DNA of 48,659 nt, from contig JABDEK010000025.1 of the NCBI GenBank assembly GCA_013287135.1, forward strand, positions 376 to 49,034. The letters run 5' to 3'. Position 1 is the first letter of the stretch. Each line of letters begins with the position of its first letter. Under the pieces are notes generated by a model, which searched no databases, was not told where the DNA came from, and saw only the letters and a list, made by a program, of their open reading frames with translations. This DNA is from Acidobacteriota bacterium. GTDB lineage: Bacteria > Acidobacteriota > Terriglobia > Acidiferrales > UBA7541. A program made the position numbers and the translations under genes. This document shows, piece by piece, positions 23,306 through 32,427 of this stretch.

Positions 23306-24277
23306 ATGAAATTTTATCGAGGACTCGCGAGCGACCATTTCGACCGGCAACGTTTTTATAACCCAGGAGAAAGGCTTCGTGGCACGGGCAGCGTGCTTCA
23401 GTGGATGATGAATCGCAAGCCCGGGCCTTGGCCCAAATGGATTGACGAACCGTTGGGAGCGCCACCTCCGGAGCGCGTCACTGCCGAGCGCATCAGAGCC
23501 ACTTTCGTAGGCCACTCAAGCGTCCTCATTCAAACGGGTGGCGTGAATATTCTATGCGACCCGATATGGTCAATGCGCGCCAGTCCTCTTTCGTGGATCG
23601 GGCCGAGGAGACATCGCGCACCTGGCATTCGATTCGAAGATTTGCCTCCCATCAATGTTGTTTTGCAAAGCCACGATCACTATGATCACCTTGATGTTCC
23701 TACGCAGCGGCGAATTGTTTCGCAATGGCAACCGAAGTTCGCTGTACCGCTGGGAGTGCGTTCTCGATTCGAAAAACACAAGATCTCCACAGTCGAAAAA
23801 ATCAGCGAGTTGGATTGGTGGCAATCGCAAGTGATTTCAGAAAGACTGAAAATCACTTGCGTACCAGCCAGGCACTTTTCGGGCCGGGGACTGCGGGATC
23901 GCAATAAAACTCTTTGGTGTGGCTACGTGATCGACGGTCCAGCCGGCGTAATTTATTTCGCCGGAGACACTGGATACGGAGCGCATTTCGGCGAAATTAG
24001 ACGGCGGTTTCCGCAGATTCGTCTCGCGTTTCTTCCTATCGGTGCTTATCTCCCGCAATGGTTTATGGGGCCGGTTCATATGTCTCCGGCTGACGCGGTC
24101 CGCGCGCACGAAGAGCTTGGCGCAGCCACTAGCCTCGCAATTCACTTTGGCACTTTTCATTTGGCGGATGACGCAGAGGATCAGCCCGCTCGGGAATTGC
24201 GAGAAGCGCTTTCATCACGCACACAAGTGAACCCTTTCTGGATTTTAGGCACCGGCGAAGGACGCGACATTCCGTAA
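23306..24277 (+). CDS. MBL-fold metallo-hydrolase, NAPE-PLD/UlaG-like
   Basis: A 323-residue protein of the metallo-beta-lactamase superfamily in the branch that includes N-acyl-phosphatidylethanolamine phospholipase D and UlaG-like lactonases. Zinc ligands are in SHDHYDHLD (HxHxDH, about residue 118), a histidine in VPARHFSGRG (about 190), an aspartate in YFAGDTGYG (about 215) and a histidine in AIHFGTFHLA (about 275). The N-terminal segment before the fold (GERLRGTGSVLQWMMNRKPG and PWPKWIDE) is typical of NAPE-PLD-like bacterial members. The substrate may be a lipid phosphodiester; this is inference. It follows the aldo/keto reductase gene closely. Confidence 0.88.
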   Translation: MKFYRGLASDHFDRQRFYNPGERLRGTGSVLQWMMNRKPGPWPKWIDEPLGAPPPERVTAERIRATFVGHSSVLIQTGGVNILCDPIWSMRASPLSWIGPRRHRAPGIRFEDLPPINVVLQSHDHYDHLDVPTQRRIVSQWQPKFAVPLGVRSRFEKHKISTVEKISELDWWQSQVISERLKITCVPARHFSGRGLRDRNKTLWCGYVIDGPAGVIYFAGDTGYGAHFGEIRRRFPQIRLAFLPIGAYLPQWFMGPVHMSPADAVRAHEELGAATSLAIHFGTFHLADDAEDQPARELREALSSRTQVNPFWILGTGEGRDIP

Positions 24278-24288
24278 TCTTGAAGAAA

Positions 24289-24909
24289 TCAGGAATTTAG
24301 TTGCAGTTTTAATTGCTGCTTAGAGACACCGGTCGCAGACTTTCGCAGCACGGGTTTCTCCGAATGATAGGTAACCTTCCCGCCGCGCACTTGCGCAAAA
24401 GGGGTCATTTCATGCTGATTTGCGAGTGTCGCGCTCATGATGTGCCTGACTTCGATCTTGCGCGCGGCAAGCACGTCTGCTACGAGCGACCGGTGGCAGC
24501 GCCACGGCACTGCTTCAGCGCACATCAACGCGGTTGGCTTGTCTTGGCTAAGTTCAATCGCGTGCAATAGTGCAGTCTCGAATTCAGGCGTGCCCATATA
24601 GTCCGCATAGCCGCGAAAGCTCGCGTTGCGCCAGCCGATGTTCTTCGAATCAGGTTTCGGGCGACGTAACCCGCCTAAGTCCTTCTGGTGGATGTATTCG
24701 ATTCCGGCAGCCTTCAATGACGGTCTGAGCGTCTCGAGGCTATATTGGGGATTGCGTCGCGAACGAGGAATCGTGCGAATATCGATGAGGCGCTGCACTC
24801 CGTGGGCCCGCAGCAATTCCAGAAATTCTTCGAAGAGCCGCGTTGAATGACCGATGGTAAATATCGTTTGTTTCGGTTCTTTAGGCTTTTTCTGAATCCG
24901 CGGACACAT
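24289..24909 (-). CDS. DUF488 domain protein
   Basis: A 206-residue protein of the DUF488 family. Diagnostic elements are TIFTIGHSTRLFEEFLELL at the N terminus, LIDIRTIPRSRRNPQY, then EYIHQKDLGGLRRP and, later, ALMCAEAVPWRCHRSLVAD, the highly conserved cysteine/arginine segment (CAExxPxxCHR). The function of the family is unknown; the cysteine motif suggests metal or redox chemistry. It is convergent with the metallo-hydrolase gene, eleven bases apart. A lysine/proline-rich start (MCPRIQKKPKEPKQ) and a glutamine/lysine-rich end are unusual. Confidence 0.88.
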   Translation of the reverse strand: MCPRIQKKPKEPKQTIFTIGHSTRLFEEFLELLRAHGVQRLIDIRTIPRSRRNPQYSLETLRPSLKAAGIEYIHQKDLGGLRRPKPDSKNIGWRNASFRGYADYMGTPEFETALLHAIELSQDKPTALMCAEAVPWRCHRSLVADVLAARKIEVRHIMSATLANQHEMTPFAQVRGGKVTYHSEKPVLRKSATGVSKQQLKLQLNS

Positions 24910-25044
24910 AAGTCTATCCTACGGCAGGTGGTCACTTGCCGTCGAATTCATCTCCAAGAATTTTGCTTCGGCGATGAAGGCTGAACGGCGATAATAGAAA
25001 CCGTTCACGCTAGTCCGTGGGCTGCGGATTTGAACTGGGGGCGT

Positions 25045-25665
25045 ATGGCGGAAATCAAAGCTTTATTCTGGGACAACGGTGGGGTAATCCTGACCAACGG
25101 ATGGGATCGCCATTCGCGCCGCGCGGCTGTAGAGAAATTTCACCTCGATTGGAACGACTTCGAGGACCGCCATGAATTAATGCTCGACGCATTTGAAACT
25201 GGCCGTGCTTCGCTCGACGGTTATCTTCATCGGGTCGTTTTTTACCGTGAGCGCCCTTTCTCCTCTGACGATTTCAAGGCTTTTATGTTTGCCCAGTCAC
25301 AACCCTATCCTGAACCGCTCGCGTTCTTGGGACAGATTGCCCGGAGCCGGCGATTTCTGATGGCTTCACTCAACAACGAATCGCGCGAAATCAACGAATA
25401 TCGCATTGATAAATTTGCGTTGCGAGATTACTTCGAAGCCTTTTTCAGCTCATGCTATTTAGGACTACGCAAGCCGGATCCTGGAATTTACAAATTGGCG
25501 CTGAAAATCACTCAGCAAAAGCCCGCGGAGTGTATTCTGATCGATGACCGCGGATTGAATCTGGAAGTCGCACGCGAGTTGGGGATGCAAACCATATTAT
25601 TTGAAGATCTCGCACAATTGCGAAACCAATTGGCAGGCTTTAACATTTCGTTTAGCGAAAAATAA
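25045..25665 (+). CDS. HAD-superfamily hydrolase
   Basis: A 206-residue haloacid dehalogenase-type phosphatase. Motif I is ALFWDNGGVIL with the nucleophile Asp10 (the general-acid position holds glycine, as in YihX-like members), motif II SLNNES around residue 113, motif III lysine in LRKPDPGIYKLAL, and motif IV acidic pair in CILIDDRGLNLE. A helical cap follows motif I. ATG 25045 is preferred over a TTG five codons earlier because GGGGG lies just before it. It is followed after 15 bases by the 6-phosphogluconate dehydrogenase gene and then by pgl, so it may act on a sugar phosphate of the same pathway, which is inference. Confidence 0.88.
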   Translation: MAEIKALFWDNGGVILTNGWDRHSRRAAVEKFHLDWNDFEDRHELMLDAFETGRASLDGYLHRVVFYRERPFSSDDFKAFMFAQSQPYPEPLAFLGQIARSRRFLMASLNNESREINEYRIDKFALRDYFEAFFSSCYLGLRKPDPGIYKLALKITQQKPAECILIDDRGLNLEVARELGMQTILFEDLAQLRNQLAGFNISFSEK

Positions 25666-25680
25666 TCAGGAGAAAATTTT

Positions 25681-26592
25681 ATGGAATTGGGAATGGTTGG
25701 CCTCGGCAAAATGGGCGGATTTATGACGGAACGCCTCTTGCAGGGTGGTCATCGCGTGGTCGCCTATGACCGCACTCCATCGGTGGTGCAAGGCCTGGTA
25801 GGCAAGGGCGCTAGGGGCGCAGATACCCTTGATAAGATGGTCGCGCAGTTGAAGGCCCCGCGCGTTGTTTGGCTTATGGTTCCTTCCGGCGCGCCTGTCG
25901 ATCAAACGATTGAACAGCTTCTTCCGCACTTGGCCGAGGGTGACACGATCATCGACGGCGGAAATTCGTATTACAAGGACACCATGCGTCGCGGTGCGGC
26001 ACTGGCGCAAAAGAAAATTAATTTTGTGGACTCTGGTACGAGCGGTGGAGTTTGGGGACTGAAAGAGGGCTACAGCATGATGGTGGGCGGCGATGCGGAG
26101 CTTATCAAACGCATCTCGCCGATCTTCCAAACACTTGCTCCAGGGCCTGATAAAGGTTGGAGTCGCGTGGGTCCGACAGGTTCTGGTCATTTCGTGAAAA
26201 TGGTCCACAACGGCATCGAGTACGCCATCATGCAGGCGTATGCCGAGGGTCTGGATCTTCTTCGGCACAAGAAAGAATTCAACCTCGACCTGCTGCAGAT
26301 TGGAAAAATCTGGCAGTACGGAAGTGTGATCCGTTCCTGGCTGCTCGATTTGACCGTGGATGCATTGAGCAAGAATCCTACGCTGGAAGGTATCGCGGCA
26401 TATGTCACCGATTCCGGGGAAGGGCGCTGGACAGTGATCGAAGGAGTGGAACTCGGCGTGGCTTTGCCGGCCATTTCATCGGCGTTGGACAATCGCTTCC
26501 GCTCGCAAGACCCCGAGCCTTTTGCCAATAAACTTTTGGCCATGATGCGCAACGAATTCGGCGGTCACGCGGTAAAGAAAACTGCAAGCTAA
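25681..26592 (+). CDS. gnd: 6-phosphogluconate dehydrogenase, decarboxylating (short NAD-type)
   Basis: A 303-residue enzyme of the short bacterial 6-phosphogluconate dehydrogenase type (B. subtilis YqeC-like, about 300 residues, versus about 470 for the E. coli form). ELGMVGLGKMGGFMTERLL is the Rossmann nucleotide-binding motif, and DGGNSYYKDT plus FVDSGTSGGVWGLKEGYSMM are substrate-binding signatures; GHFVKMVHNGIEYAIMQAYA contains the catalytic lysine. It oxidises 6-phosphogluconate to ribulose 5-phosphate. AGGAG seven bases upstream of ATG 25681. The gene is followed by the 6-phosphogluconolactonase gene, which produces its substrate; glucose-6-phosphate dehydrogenase is not in the window. 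Confidence 0.93.
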   Translation: MELGMVGLGKMGGFMTERLLQGGHRVVAYDRTPSVVQGLVGKGARGADTLDKMVAQLKAPRVVWLMVPSGAPVDQTIEQLLPHLAEGDTIIDGGNSYYKDTMRRGAALAQKKINFVDSGTSGGVWGLKEGYSMMVGGDAELIKRISPIFQTLAPGPDKGWSRVGPTGSGHFVKMVHNGIEYAIMQAYAEGLDLLRHKKEFNLDLLQIGKIWQYGSVIRSWLLDLTVDALSKNPTLEGIAAYVTDSGEGRWTVIEGVELGVALPAISSALDNRFRSQDPEPFANKLLAMMRNEFGGHAVKKTAS

Positions 26593-26619
26593 TCAGCGTT
26601 ATTTGCGGAACGAGAAAAT

Positions 26620-27345
26620 ATGAAGCTCGATGTACGCGTACTTCCGGACCTGGTTTCACTCAGCCGCGCTGTGTTGGAAGAAACATTTCCTATCATCAAG
26701 GAAGCGGTCGCCAAACGCGGCAAGTTCTCGATCGCTTTATCGGGTGGCCATACTCCCGAAAAGATGTACTCGCTATGGGCCCAGACGGAACAGTATCGCG
26801 ACAAAACTCCATGGGATCGTGTTCATTTATTTTGGAGCGATGAACGATACGTGTCGCCGCATAGCCGTCTGAGCAATTATCAGATGGCGAGCGAAACTTT
26901 GATCTCTCACGTTCCTATCCCTCCGGAGAACGTACATCTGGTGCCGACGACTCTGTCCCCTCCGGAGGAATGTGCGCGTGCGTATGAGACCGAGCTACTC
27001 AAATTCTTTGGCGCCGAGCAGCCGGCGTTCGACCTCCAGCTTCTGGGACTTGGGCCCGAAGGACACACCGCTTCTTTGTTTCCTAATTCGTCGGCCTTGG
27101 ATGAAAAGTTGCGCTGGGTCGCCGCGGTTCGCGTCCCGGCTGATCCACCAGAACGGATTACACTGACGCCCGTCATCCTCAATATTGGGCGTAACACATT
27201 TTTTCTAGTGGCTGGCGAAAACAAACGCGCAATACTTTCAGCCATCCGCGCGGAATCCAATGCTCAAACCAGCCGGTATCCGGCTGCAAGAATTCACCCT
27301 CCGAGAGAACCTGTTTGGTTCCTGGACCAGGCGGCAGCGGGGTAA
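26620..27345 (+). CDS. pgl: 6-phosphogluconolactonase
   Basis: A 241-residue enzyme of the oxidative pentose phosphate pathway that opens 6-phosphogluconolactone. Signature elements are FSIALSGGHTPEKMY (phosphate loop, about residue 40), VHLFWSDERYVSP and LQLLGLGPEGHTASLFP, which holds the catalytic histidine. It lies 27 bases after gnd in the same direction with GGAACGAG before the ATG, so the two enzymes are probably produced together and act in consecutive steps. Length matches the DevB-type family (about 230-260). Confidence 0.93.
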   Translation: MKLDVRVLPDLVSLSRAVLEETFPIIKEAVAKRGKFSIALSGGHTPEKMYSLWAQTEQYRDKTPWDRVHLFWSDERYVSPHSRLSNYQMASETLISHVPIPPENVHLVPTTLSPPEECARAYETELLKFFGAEQPAFDLQLLGLGPEGHTASLFPNSSALDEKLRWVAAVRVPADPPERITLTPVILNIGRNTFFLVAGENKRAILSAIRAESNAQTSRYPAARIHPPREPVWFLDQAAAG

Positions 27346-27499
27346 AATCCATCTACGCTGGTCTTTTGTTGAAGCTTTTCCCAAGACCTAACGTCTAAAT
27401 ACTACGGGCAGGACTGTTCCGAAAATAGAACTCGAAATCACAAGCAGAATACGGAATTGTCGATAAATGGTAGGGTGAGAGCTGTGAGCCCAAGAGGCC

Positions 27500-28630
27500 A
27501 TGAAGAAATCGTCGGCTACAATTAGTAAGGCTTTGGCGTCGCTTGTTTTAATGCTCGCGACGTCGCTCTCGTTCGCCTCCTGCAGTTCGAAGACTTCGGC
27601 TGTCGGTCCGGACATGGCGGTGCCCGTGACCGTGGCTAGAGCCTTGAAAAAAACGGTTCCGATCGAATTAAGCGCTATCGGTACGGCTGAAGCCTATTCA
27701 ACAGTTTCGATCAAGGGACAAGTGAACGCTGTCCTCAAAGAAGTGCACTTCAAGCAGGGTGATTTCGTTAAGAAGGGTGATCTGCTTTTCACACTCGACG
27801 CGCGCCCCTTCCAGGCATCACTCGCGCAAGCGCAGGCAAATCTCGCTCGCGACAAAGCGCAAGCAGACCTGACAATTGTTCAGGCTGAACGTTATAAAAA
27901 ACTCTACGACGAAGGAATTTCCGCCAAAGAACAATACGATCAAATGCAGGCCAACGCTGCCGCGCAGCAAGGCTCCGTGCACGCCGACGAAGCCGCGGTT
28001 GAATCGGCCAAACTCCAACTTCAATATTGCGAGATTTATTCGCCGGTGGACGGACGCACCGGGGCTTTGCAGGTCTATCCCGGAAATTTGGTTAAAGAAA
28101 ACGATGTCCCGGTGCTGGTGGTAATCAACCAGATTGCTCCGCTGTACGAGGATTTTTCCGTCCCGGAACAATACCTTGGCGTGATCAAGAAATATATGGC
28201 GGCAGGTCGCCTTCAAATTGAAGCCACGCCATATGGAGATACCGCGCCTGAAACGGGCTATCTGACCTTCGTCGATAACACGGTGGACAACACCACCGGA
28301 ACGATCAAGCTAAAAGGGACGTTTGAAAACACAGACCATCGTCTCTGGCCGGGACAGTTCTCGACTGTCGCTCTCCGTTTGTCGGAACAAGAAAATGCTA
28401 CGGTGGTTCCGACGCAAGCGGTACAAACCGGACAAAACGGCGATTTCGTGTTCGTGATCAAACCCGATCAAACTGCCGAATCGCGTCCGGTTAAAGTCGC
28501 ACGGACGCTGGGAACTGAATCGGTGATTGCGAAGGGAATCGAACCCGGCGAAACGGTCGTCACAGACGGACAGCTTCGCTTGATCCCCGGAATTAAAGTG
28601 CAGATCAAAACTGCGCCGCAGGGAAGTTAG
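27500..28630 (+). CDS. RND efflux periplasmic adaptor (membrane fusion protein)
   Basis: A 376-residue adaptor of the MdtA/AcrA type linking an inner-membrane RND pump to an outer-membrane channel. The N terminus MKKSSATISKALASLVLMLA ends in SFASC, an approximate lipobox, so it is probably a lipoprotein. VSIKGQVNAVLKEVHFKQGD and FVKKGDLLFTLD form the first half of the lipoyl domain, followed by a helical hairpin with coiled-coil character (QAQANLARDKAQADLTIVQA), the second lipoyl half (YSPVDGRTGALQVYPGNLV) and beta-barrel domains. AAGAGG lies upstream of ATG 27500. The permease gene starts ten bases after its stop. No outer-membrane channel gene follows, so a shared TolC-like channel is likely. 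Confidence 0.93.
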   Translation: MKKSSATISKALASLVLMLATSLSFASCSSKTSAVGPDMAVPVTVARALKKTVPIELSAIGTAEAYSTVSIKGQVNAVLKEVHFKQGDFVKKGDLLFTLDARPFQASLAQAQANLARDKAQADLTIVQAERYKKLYDEGISAKEQYDQMQANAAAQQGSVHADEAAVESAKLQLQYCEIYSPVDGRTGALQVYPGNLVKENDVPVLVVINQIAPLYEDFSVPEQYLGVIKKYMAAGRLQIEATPYGDTAPETGYLTFVDNTVDNTTGTIKLKGTFENTDHRLWPGQFSTVALRLSEQENATVVPTQAVQTGQNGDFVFVIKPDQTAESRPVKVARTLGTESVIAKGIEPGETVVTDGQLRLIPGIKVQIKTAPQGS

Positions 28631-28640
28631 AGAAACAGCG

Positions 28641-31600
28641 ATGAATATCGCCGAGCCATTCATTCGCCGGCCAGTTATGACCACCTTGGTCATGGCGGCC
28701 ATTCTTCTGTTCGGCATCCTGGGTTACCGCGCACTTGCCGTCAGCGAACTTCCCAACGTGGACTACCCGACGATTCAGGTAGGCGCCAGTTTGCCCGGCG
28801 CGAGTCCGGATACCATGGCCTCGGCAGTCGCCACTCCTCTCGAAAAGCAATTTTCCACCATCGCCGGCATCGATTCGATGACCTCGACAAGCTCGCTTGG
28901 AAGCACCAGCATTACATTGCAATTTGATTTGAGCCGCAATATCGATGGCGCCGCGCAAGACGTACAAGCAGCCATCGCGCGCGCGTCCGCGCAGCTGCCT
29001 CCCAGCATGCCCACCCCGCCGACCTACAACAAAGTGAACCCTGCGGATCAGCCCATTCTTTATGTCGCGATGGGCTCGAAGACTTTGCCGCTTTATACCG
29101 TGGACCAATATGCCGAGACGCTGATGGGCCAGCGAATTTCTATGGTGAAGGGCGTGGCGCAAGTCCAAGTTTACGGTTCGCAAAAATATGCAGTGCGCAT
29201 TCAGCTTGACCCGCAGGCGCTGGCCACGCGGCAAATCGGGATAGACGACGTTCACACCGCGGTGCAGAACGCCAACGTAAACCTTCCTGTCGGCACGCTC
29301 TATGGCGAACATCGCGCGTTTACGTTGCAAGCGAACGGCCAGCTGACTCACGCTTCGCTGTATCGCCCGTTAATCGTTGCCTACCGCAATGGTTCGCCGG
29401 TGCGGCTCGAAGATCTGGGCAAGGTTTACGACAGCGTCCAGAACGACCGAGTAGCCAATTGGTGGAACGACACTGAATCAGTCGTTCTCGCGATTGAGCG
29501 GCAGCCCGGCACAAACACGGTGGAAGTTGTGGATGCAGTAAAACAACTCCTACCGCAATTTCGCGCCATCATTCCGCCTTCGGTGCAAATGCAGATTCTG
29601 TACGATGCATCCGATTCGATTCGCAATTCCGTGGCCGATGTGAAGTTCACGTTGTACCTTGCCATAGCCCTGGTCATCCTGGTGATTTTCCTGTTTTTGC
29701 GGAACCTGTCGGCTACCGTCATCCCCAGTTTTGCGCTGCCCATGTCGATCATCGGCACGTTTGCCGTGATGTATCTGCTCGGATATACCGTGGACAATTT
29801 GTCGTTGATGGCGCTGACGCTTTCGGTGGGATTCGTGGTGGACGACGCCATCGTGATGCTGGAAAACATCGTTCGGCACATGGAGATGGGCGAAGGTGTG
29901 ATGGAATCGGCGCTAAGCGGCTCACGTGAGATCGGATTCACAATTTTGTCCATGACGATTTCGCTTGCTGCTGTCTTCCTGCCCGTATTTTTTATGAGCG
30001 GCATCATGGGACGCCTGCTGCATGAGTTCGCTGTTGTGATTATCACTTCGATTCTTGTTTCCGGAGTTGTTTCTCTCACGCTTACGCCCATGTTGTGCAG
30101 CCGGTTTCTCCGTCCAGCTGGCGAAATGAAACATGGTCGCGTGTACATGGCGCTGGAAAGATTCCTGGATTGGATGCTGAGGGTTTACGACGTCTCGTTG
30201 CGATGGTCCTTACGCCATCGCGTTTTCGTGATGGTTGTCTCGGGAATTATTTTGGTTATTACAGTTTGGCAGTTCGCGGTGATCCCGAAAGGATTTTTGC
30301 CGGCCGAAGACAGGTCTCAGATTTTCGCCTTCACGGAGGCGTCTCAAGGCATATCTTTCCAGTCCATGAAGCAACATCAACTCGAATTGAACAAGATTGT
30401 TTTGAACGATCCCAATCGCAACGATTTCTTTTCAAGCATCGGCAGTTTTACCGCCAGCAACGGCGGAATCATCTTTATCCATCTGAAGGATCGCAAAGAT
30501 CGTCCGGCCACCGAGCCAGCCGCGATATTGCATCTGGAGCAGGAGTATGGGGATGTTCCCGTCGTTGGAAGCGCGATTCGCGGGGTCGCTCCTTTATTCG
30601 CGCACCATCCTTCGATCGATGAATTGATCGAGGAATTCCGCGAGAAGTTCGCAACGGTGACTGGAATCAATGCTTACATGCAAAATTTGCCCCCTATCCA
30701 GGTCGGCGGGCAGCTCACCAAAAGTCAATATCAGCTTGCTTTGCAGAGTCCGGATACGGCCGAGCTTTATCGCGATTCCATGATCTTCATGAAGGAAATG
30801 GCAAAGCTTCCGGGCCTTCAGGACGTGACCACTGACTTGCTGATCGCGAACCCGCAAGTGAACGTGAATATCGATCGCGATAAAGCGTCCGCCCTCGGAG
30901 TGTCGGCGCAACAAGTAGAAGACGCCCTCTACACTGCCTACGGCCAGCGCCAGATTTCTACAATCTATGCGCCCAACGACGAATATTGGGTAGTCATGGA
31001 ACTCCAGGACAAATATCAGGCAGACCCCGCGGCTCTATCGATGCTGTACGTGCATTCGAGCAGCGGAAATTTAGTGCCATTGAATGCCGTGGCCACACTG
31101 TCCACGAATCTCGGCCCCCTTTCTGTGAACCACCTTGGCCAGCTTCCTGCCGTCACGCTGTCTTTCAACCTTAAGAATGGAGTTGCGATCGGCGACGCTG
31201 TAAACAGCGTGAATAAGCTTGCTCGCGAAATTCTTCCTCCCACAGTGACCACGGAATTTCAAGGAACGGCGCAAGCGTTTCAATCGTCATTGTCGGGCCT
31301 GGGCATACTGCTCTTCATGGCAATCCTAGTGATTTACATCGTTCTGGGAATTTTGTACGAGAGTTTCATACATCCGATCACAATTCTTTCGGGTCTGCCT
31401 TCCGCCGCTTTTGGCGCTCTGCTAACCTTGCAGATATTTCATCTCAGTCTCGATCTTTACGGATTCGTGGGCGTCATCATGTTGATCGGCATCGTAAAAA
31501 AGAACGCGATCATGATGGTTGATTTTGCAATCGAGCGAGAACGCCACGGGAACAAGACCGCAGAAGAGGCGATCTATGAAGGATGTTTGATTCGCTTCCG

Positions 31601-31862
31601 TCCCATCATGATGACCACTATGGCGGCGTTGATGGGCACGCTGCCCATCGCTTTGGGTTCAGGCGCTGGCGCAGATTCCAGGCGTCCGCTCGGACTCGCG
31701 GTGGTAGGGGGCCTTGTTTTTTCGCAGGCGGTGACGCTGTATCTGACACCCGTTTTCTACACCTATATGGACCGCTTCCAGACGTGGGCCGAGAACCGTT
31801 TCGGGAAACGGAGCCGGAAACGGAACACGGTTCTCGCCGACGAACACTCATCGGCCGATTGA
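28641..31862 (+). CDS. RND efflux permease, MdtB/MdtC-like (HAE1)
   Basis: A 1,073-residue proton-driven efflux pump with the duplicated RND layout: an amino-terminal transmembrane helix (TTLVMAAILLFGILGYRAL), a large periplasmic loop, six helices, a second loop and six helices. The proton-relay residues are intact: paired aspartates in LSVGFVVDDAIVMLENIV (helix 4) and a lysine in IGIVKKNAIMMVDFAI (helix 10). Periplasmic signatures ELPNVDYPTIQV and GASPDTMASAVATPLEKQF are as in MdtB/C. A single permease (no MdtB-MdtC pair) suggests a homotrimer. Substrates cannot be predicted. Forms an operon with the adaptor gene. Confidence 0.95.
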   Translation: MNIAEPFIRRPVMTTLVMAAILLFGILGYRALAVSELPNVDYPTIQVGASLPGASPDTMASAVATPLEKQFSTIAGIDSMTSTSSLGSTSITLQFDLSRNIDGAAQDVQAAIARASAQLPPSMPTPPTYNKVNPADQPILYVAMGSKTLPLYTVDQYAETLMGQRISMVKGVAQVQVYGSQKYAVRIQLDPQALATRQIGIDDVHTAVQNANVNLPVGTLYGEHRAFTLQANGQLTHASLYRPLIVAYRNGSPVRLEDLGKVYDSVQNDRVANWWNDTESVVLAIERQPGTNTVEVVDAVKQLLPQFRAIIPPSVQMQILYDASDSIRNSVADVKFTLYLAIALVILVIFLFLRNLSATVIPSFALPMSIIGTFAVMYLLGYTVDNLSLMALTLSVGFVVDDAIVMLENIVRHMEMGEGVMESALSGSREIGFTILSMTISLAAVFLPVFFMSGIMGRLLHEFAVVIITSILVSGVVSLTLTPMLCSRFLRPAGEMKHGRVYMALERFLDWMLRVYDVSLRWSLRHRVFVMVVSGIILVITVWQFAVIPKGFLPAEDRSQIFAFTEASQGISFQSMKQHQLELNKIVLNDPNRNDFFSSIGSFTASNGGIIFIHLKDRKDRPATEPAAILHLEQEYGDVPVVGSAIRGVAPLFAHHPSIDELIEEFREKFATVTGINAYMQNLPPIQVGGQLTKSQYQLALQSPDTAELYRDSMIFMKEMAKLPGLQDVTTDLLIANPQVNVNIDRDKASALGVSAQQVEDALYTAYGQRQISTIYAPNDEYWVVMELQDKYQADPAALSMLYVHSSSGNLVPLNAVATLSTNLGPLSVNHLGQLPAVTLSFNLKNGVAIGDAVNSVNKLAREILPPTVTTEFQGTAQAFQSSLSGLGILLFMAILVIYIVLGILYESFIHPITILSGLPSAAFGALLTLQIFHLSLDLYGFVGVIMLIGIVKKNAIMMVDFAIERERHGNKTAEEAIYEGCLIRFRPIMMTTMAALMGTLPIALGSGAGADSRRPLGLAVVGGLVFSQAVTLYLTPVFYTYMDRFQTWAENRFGKRSRKRNTVLADEHSSAD

Positions 31863-32022
31863 CGCCGCCGAAATTTCAAAGATAAGTTTTCTTTCATTTA
31901 GTTTCGCCTCCTCCTACTGGCCTTCCGTACAGTTTTATTCGCTGGCGTAGGGTACTAATCTCGCTGTCATTGCGTACCATTGATTCAATTGCAGCGCGTT
32001 TCTACTATGAACCAGGACGCAG

Positions 32023-32427
32023 ATGCGCCCCGGAAGACGGGATTGTTTTCGCCCGTGTTTCGTTTTGGTCCGCAGGAACCCAGCCAGAATGCGTTATGGA
32101 GAAGATTTCCCAAGAGATATAAGAACGCGCCCAAGACGGCGCGGACCACGTATGAATTCGCGCGTATCGGTTGTGATTGCCTGCAATGAACCTATCGGCC
32201 CGCCGTCCTACGAGCCAGCGTTCACACGAGTAGTTAGCGCGAACGGCTGCTTACTCGTGAGCCCGAAGGAACTCGAATTGCGGCAGCATTTGCGACTCAC
32301 GAATTTGTCCACCCGCCGGACAGTGGAAGGTGTGGTGGTTTGGAAGGGCGTTCAAAGACCAGACGGTTGGGACATGGGAGTCGAAATCGCCACGCAGGGT
32401 CTGGATTTCTGGGGTGTGGAACTGTGA
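32023..32427 (+). CDS. PilZ-like protein, first of an overlapping pair
   Basis: A 134-residue frame whose last 85-90 residues form a PilZ-like barrel: RVSVVIACNEPIGPPSYE, then TRVVSANGCLLVSPKELELR (the S-x-x-G turn), QHLRLTNL, TVEGVVVWKGVQRPDGWDMG and VEIATQGLDFWGVEL, which closely follows the small PilZ proteins of acidobacteria. The start is uncertain: ATG 32023 has AGGACG upstream, ATG 32089 and 32152 are alternatives, and an overlapping frame from ATG 32006 (MNQDADAPRKTGLFSPVFRF) might hold the original N terminus if a frameshift occurred. Binding arginines are only partly visible (RRRGPR). The stop overlaps the next gene's GTG. Confidence 0.6.
   Translation: MRPGRRDCFRPCFVLVRRNPARMRYGEDFPRDIRTRPRRRGPRMNSRVSVVIACNEPIGPPSYEPAFTRVVSANGCLLVSPKELELRQHLRLTNLSTRRTVEGVVVWKGVQRPDGWDMGVEIATQGLDFWGVEL

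Noticed and set aside
28605..30148. Two long leftward frames across the RND permease gene
   Set aside because: Antisense to an intact RND permease with all signature residues.
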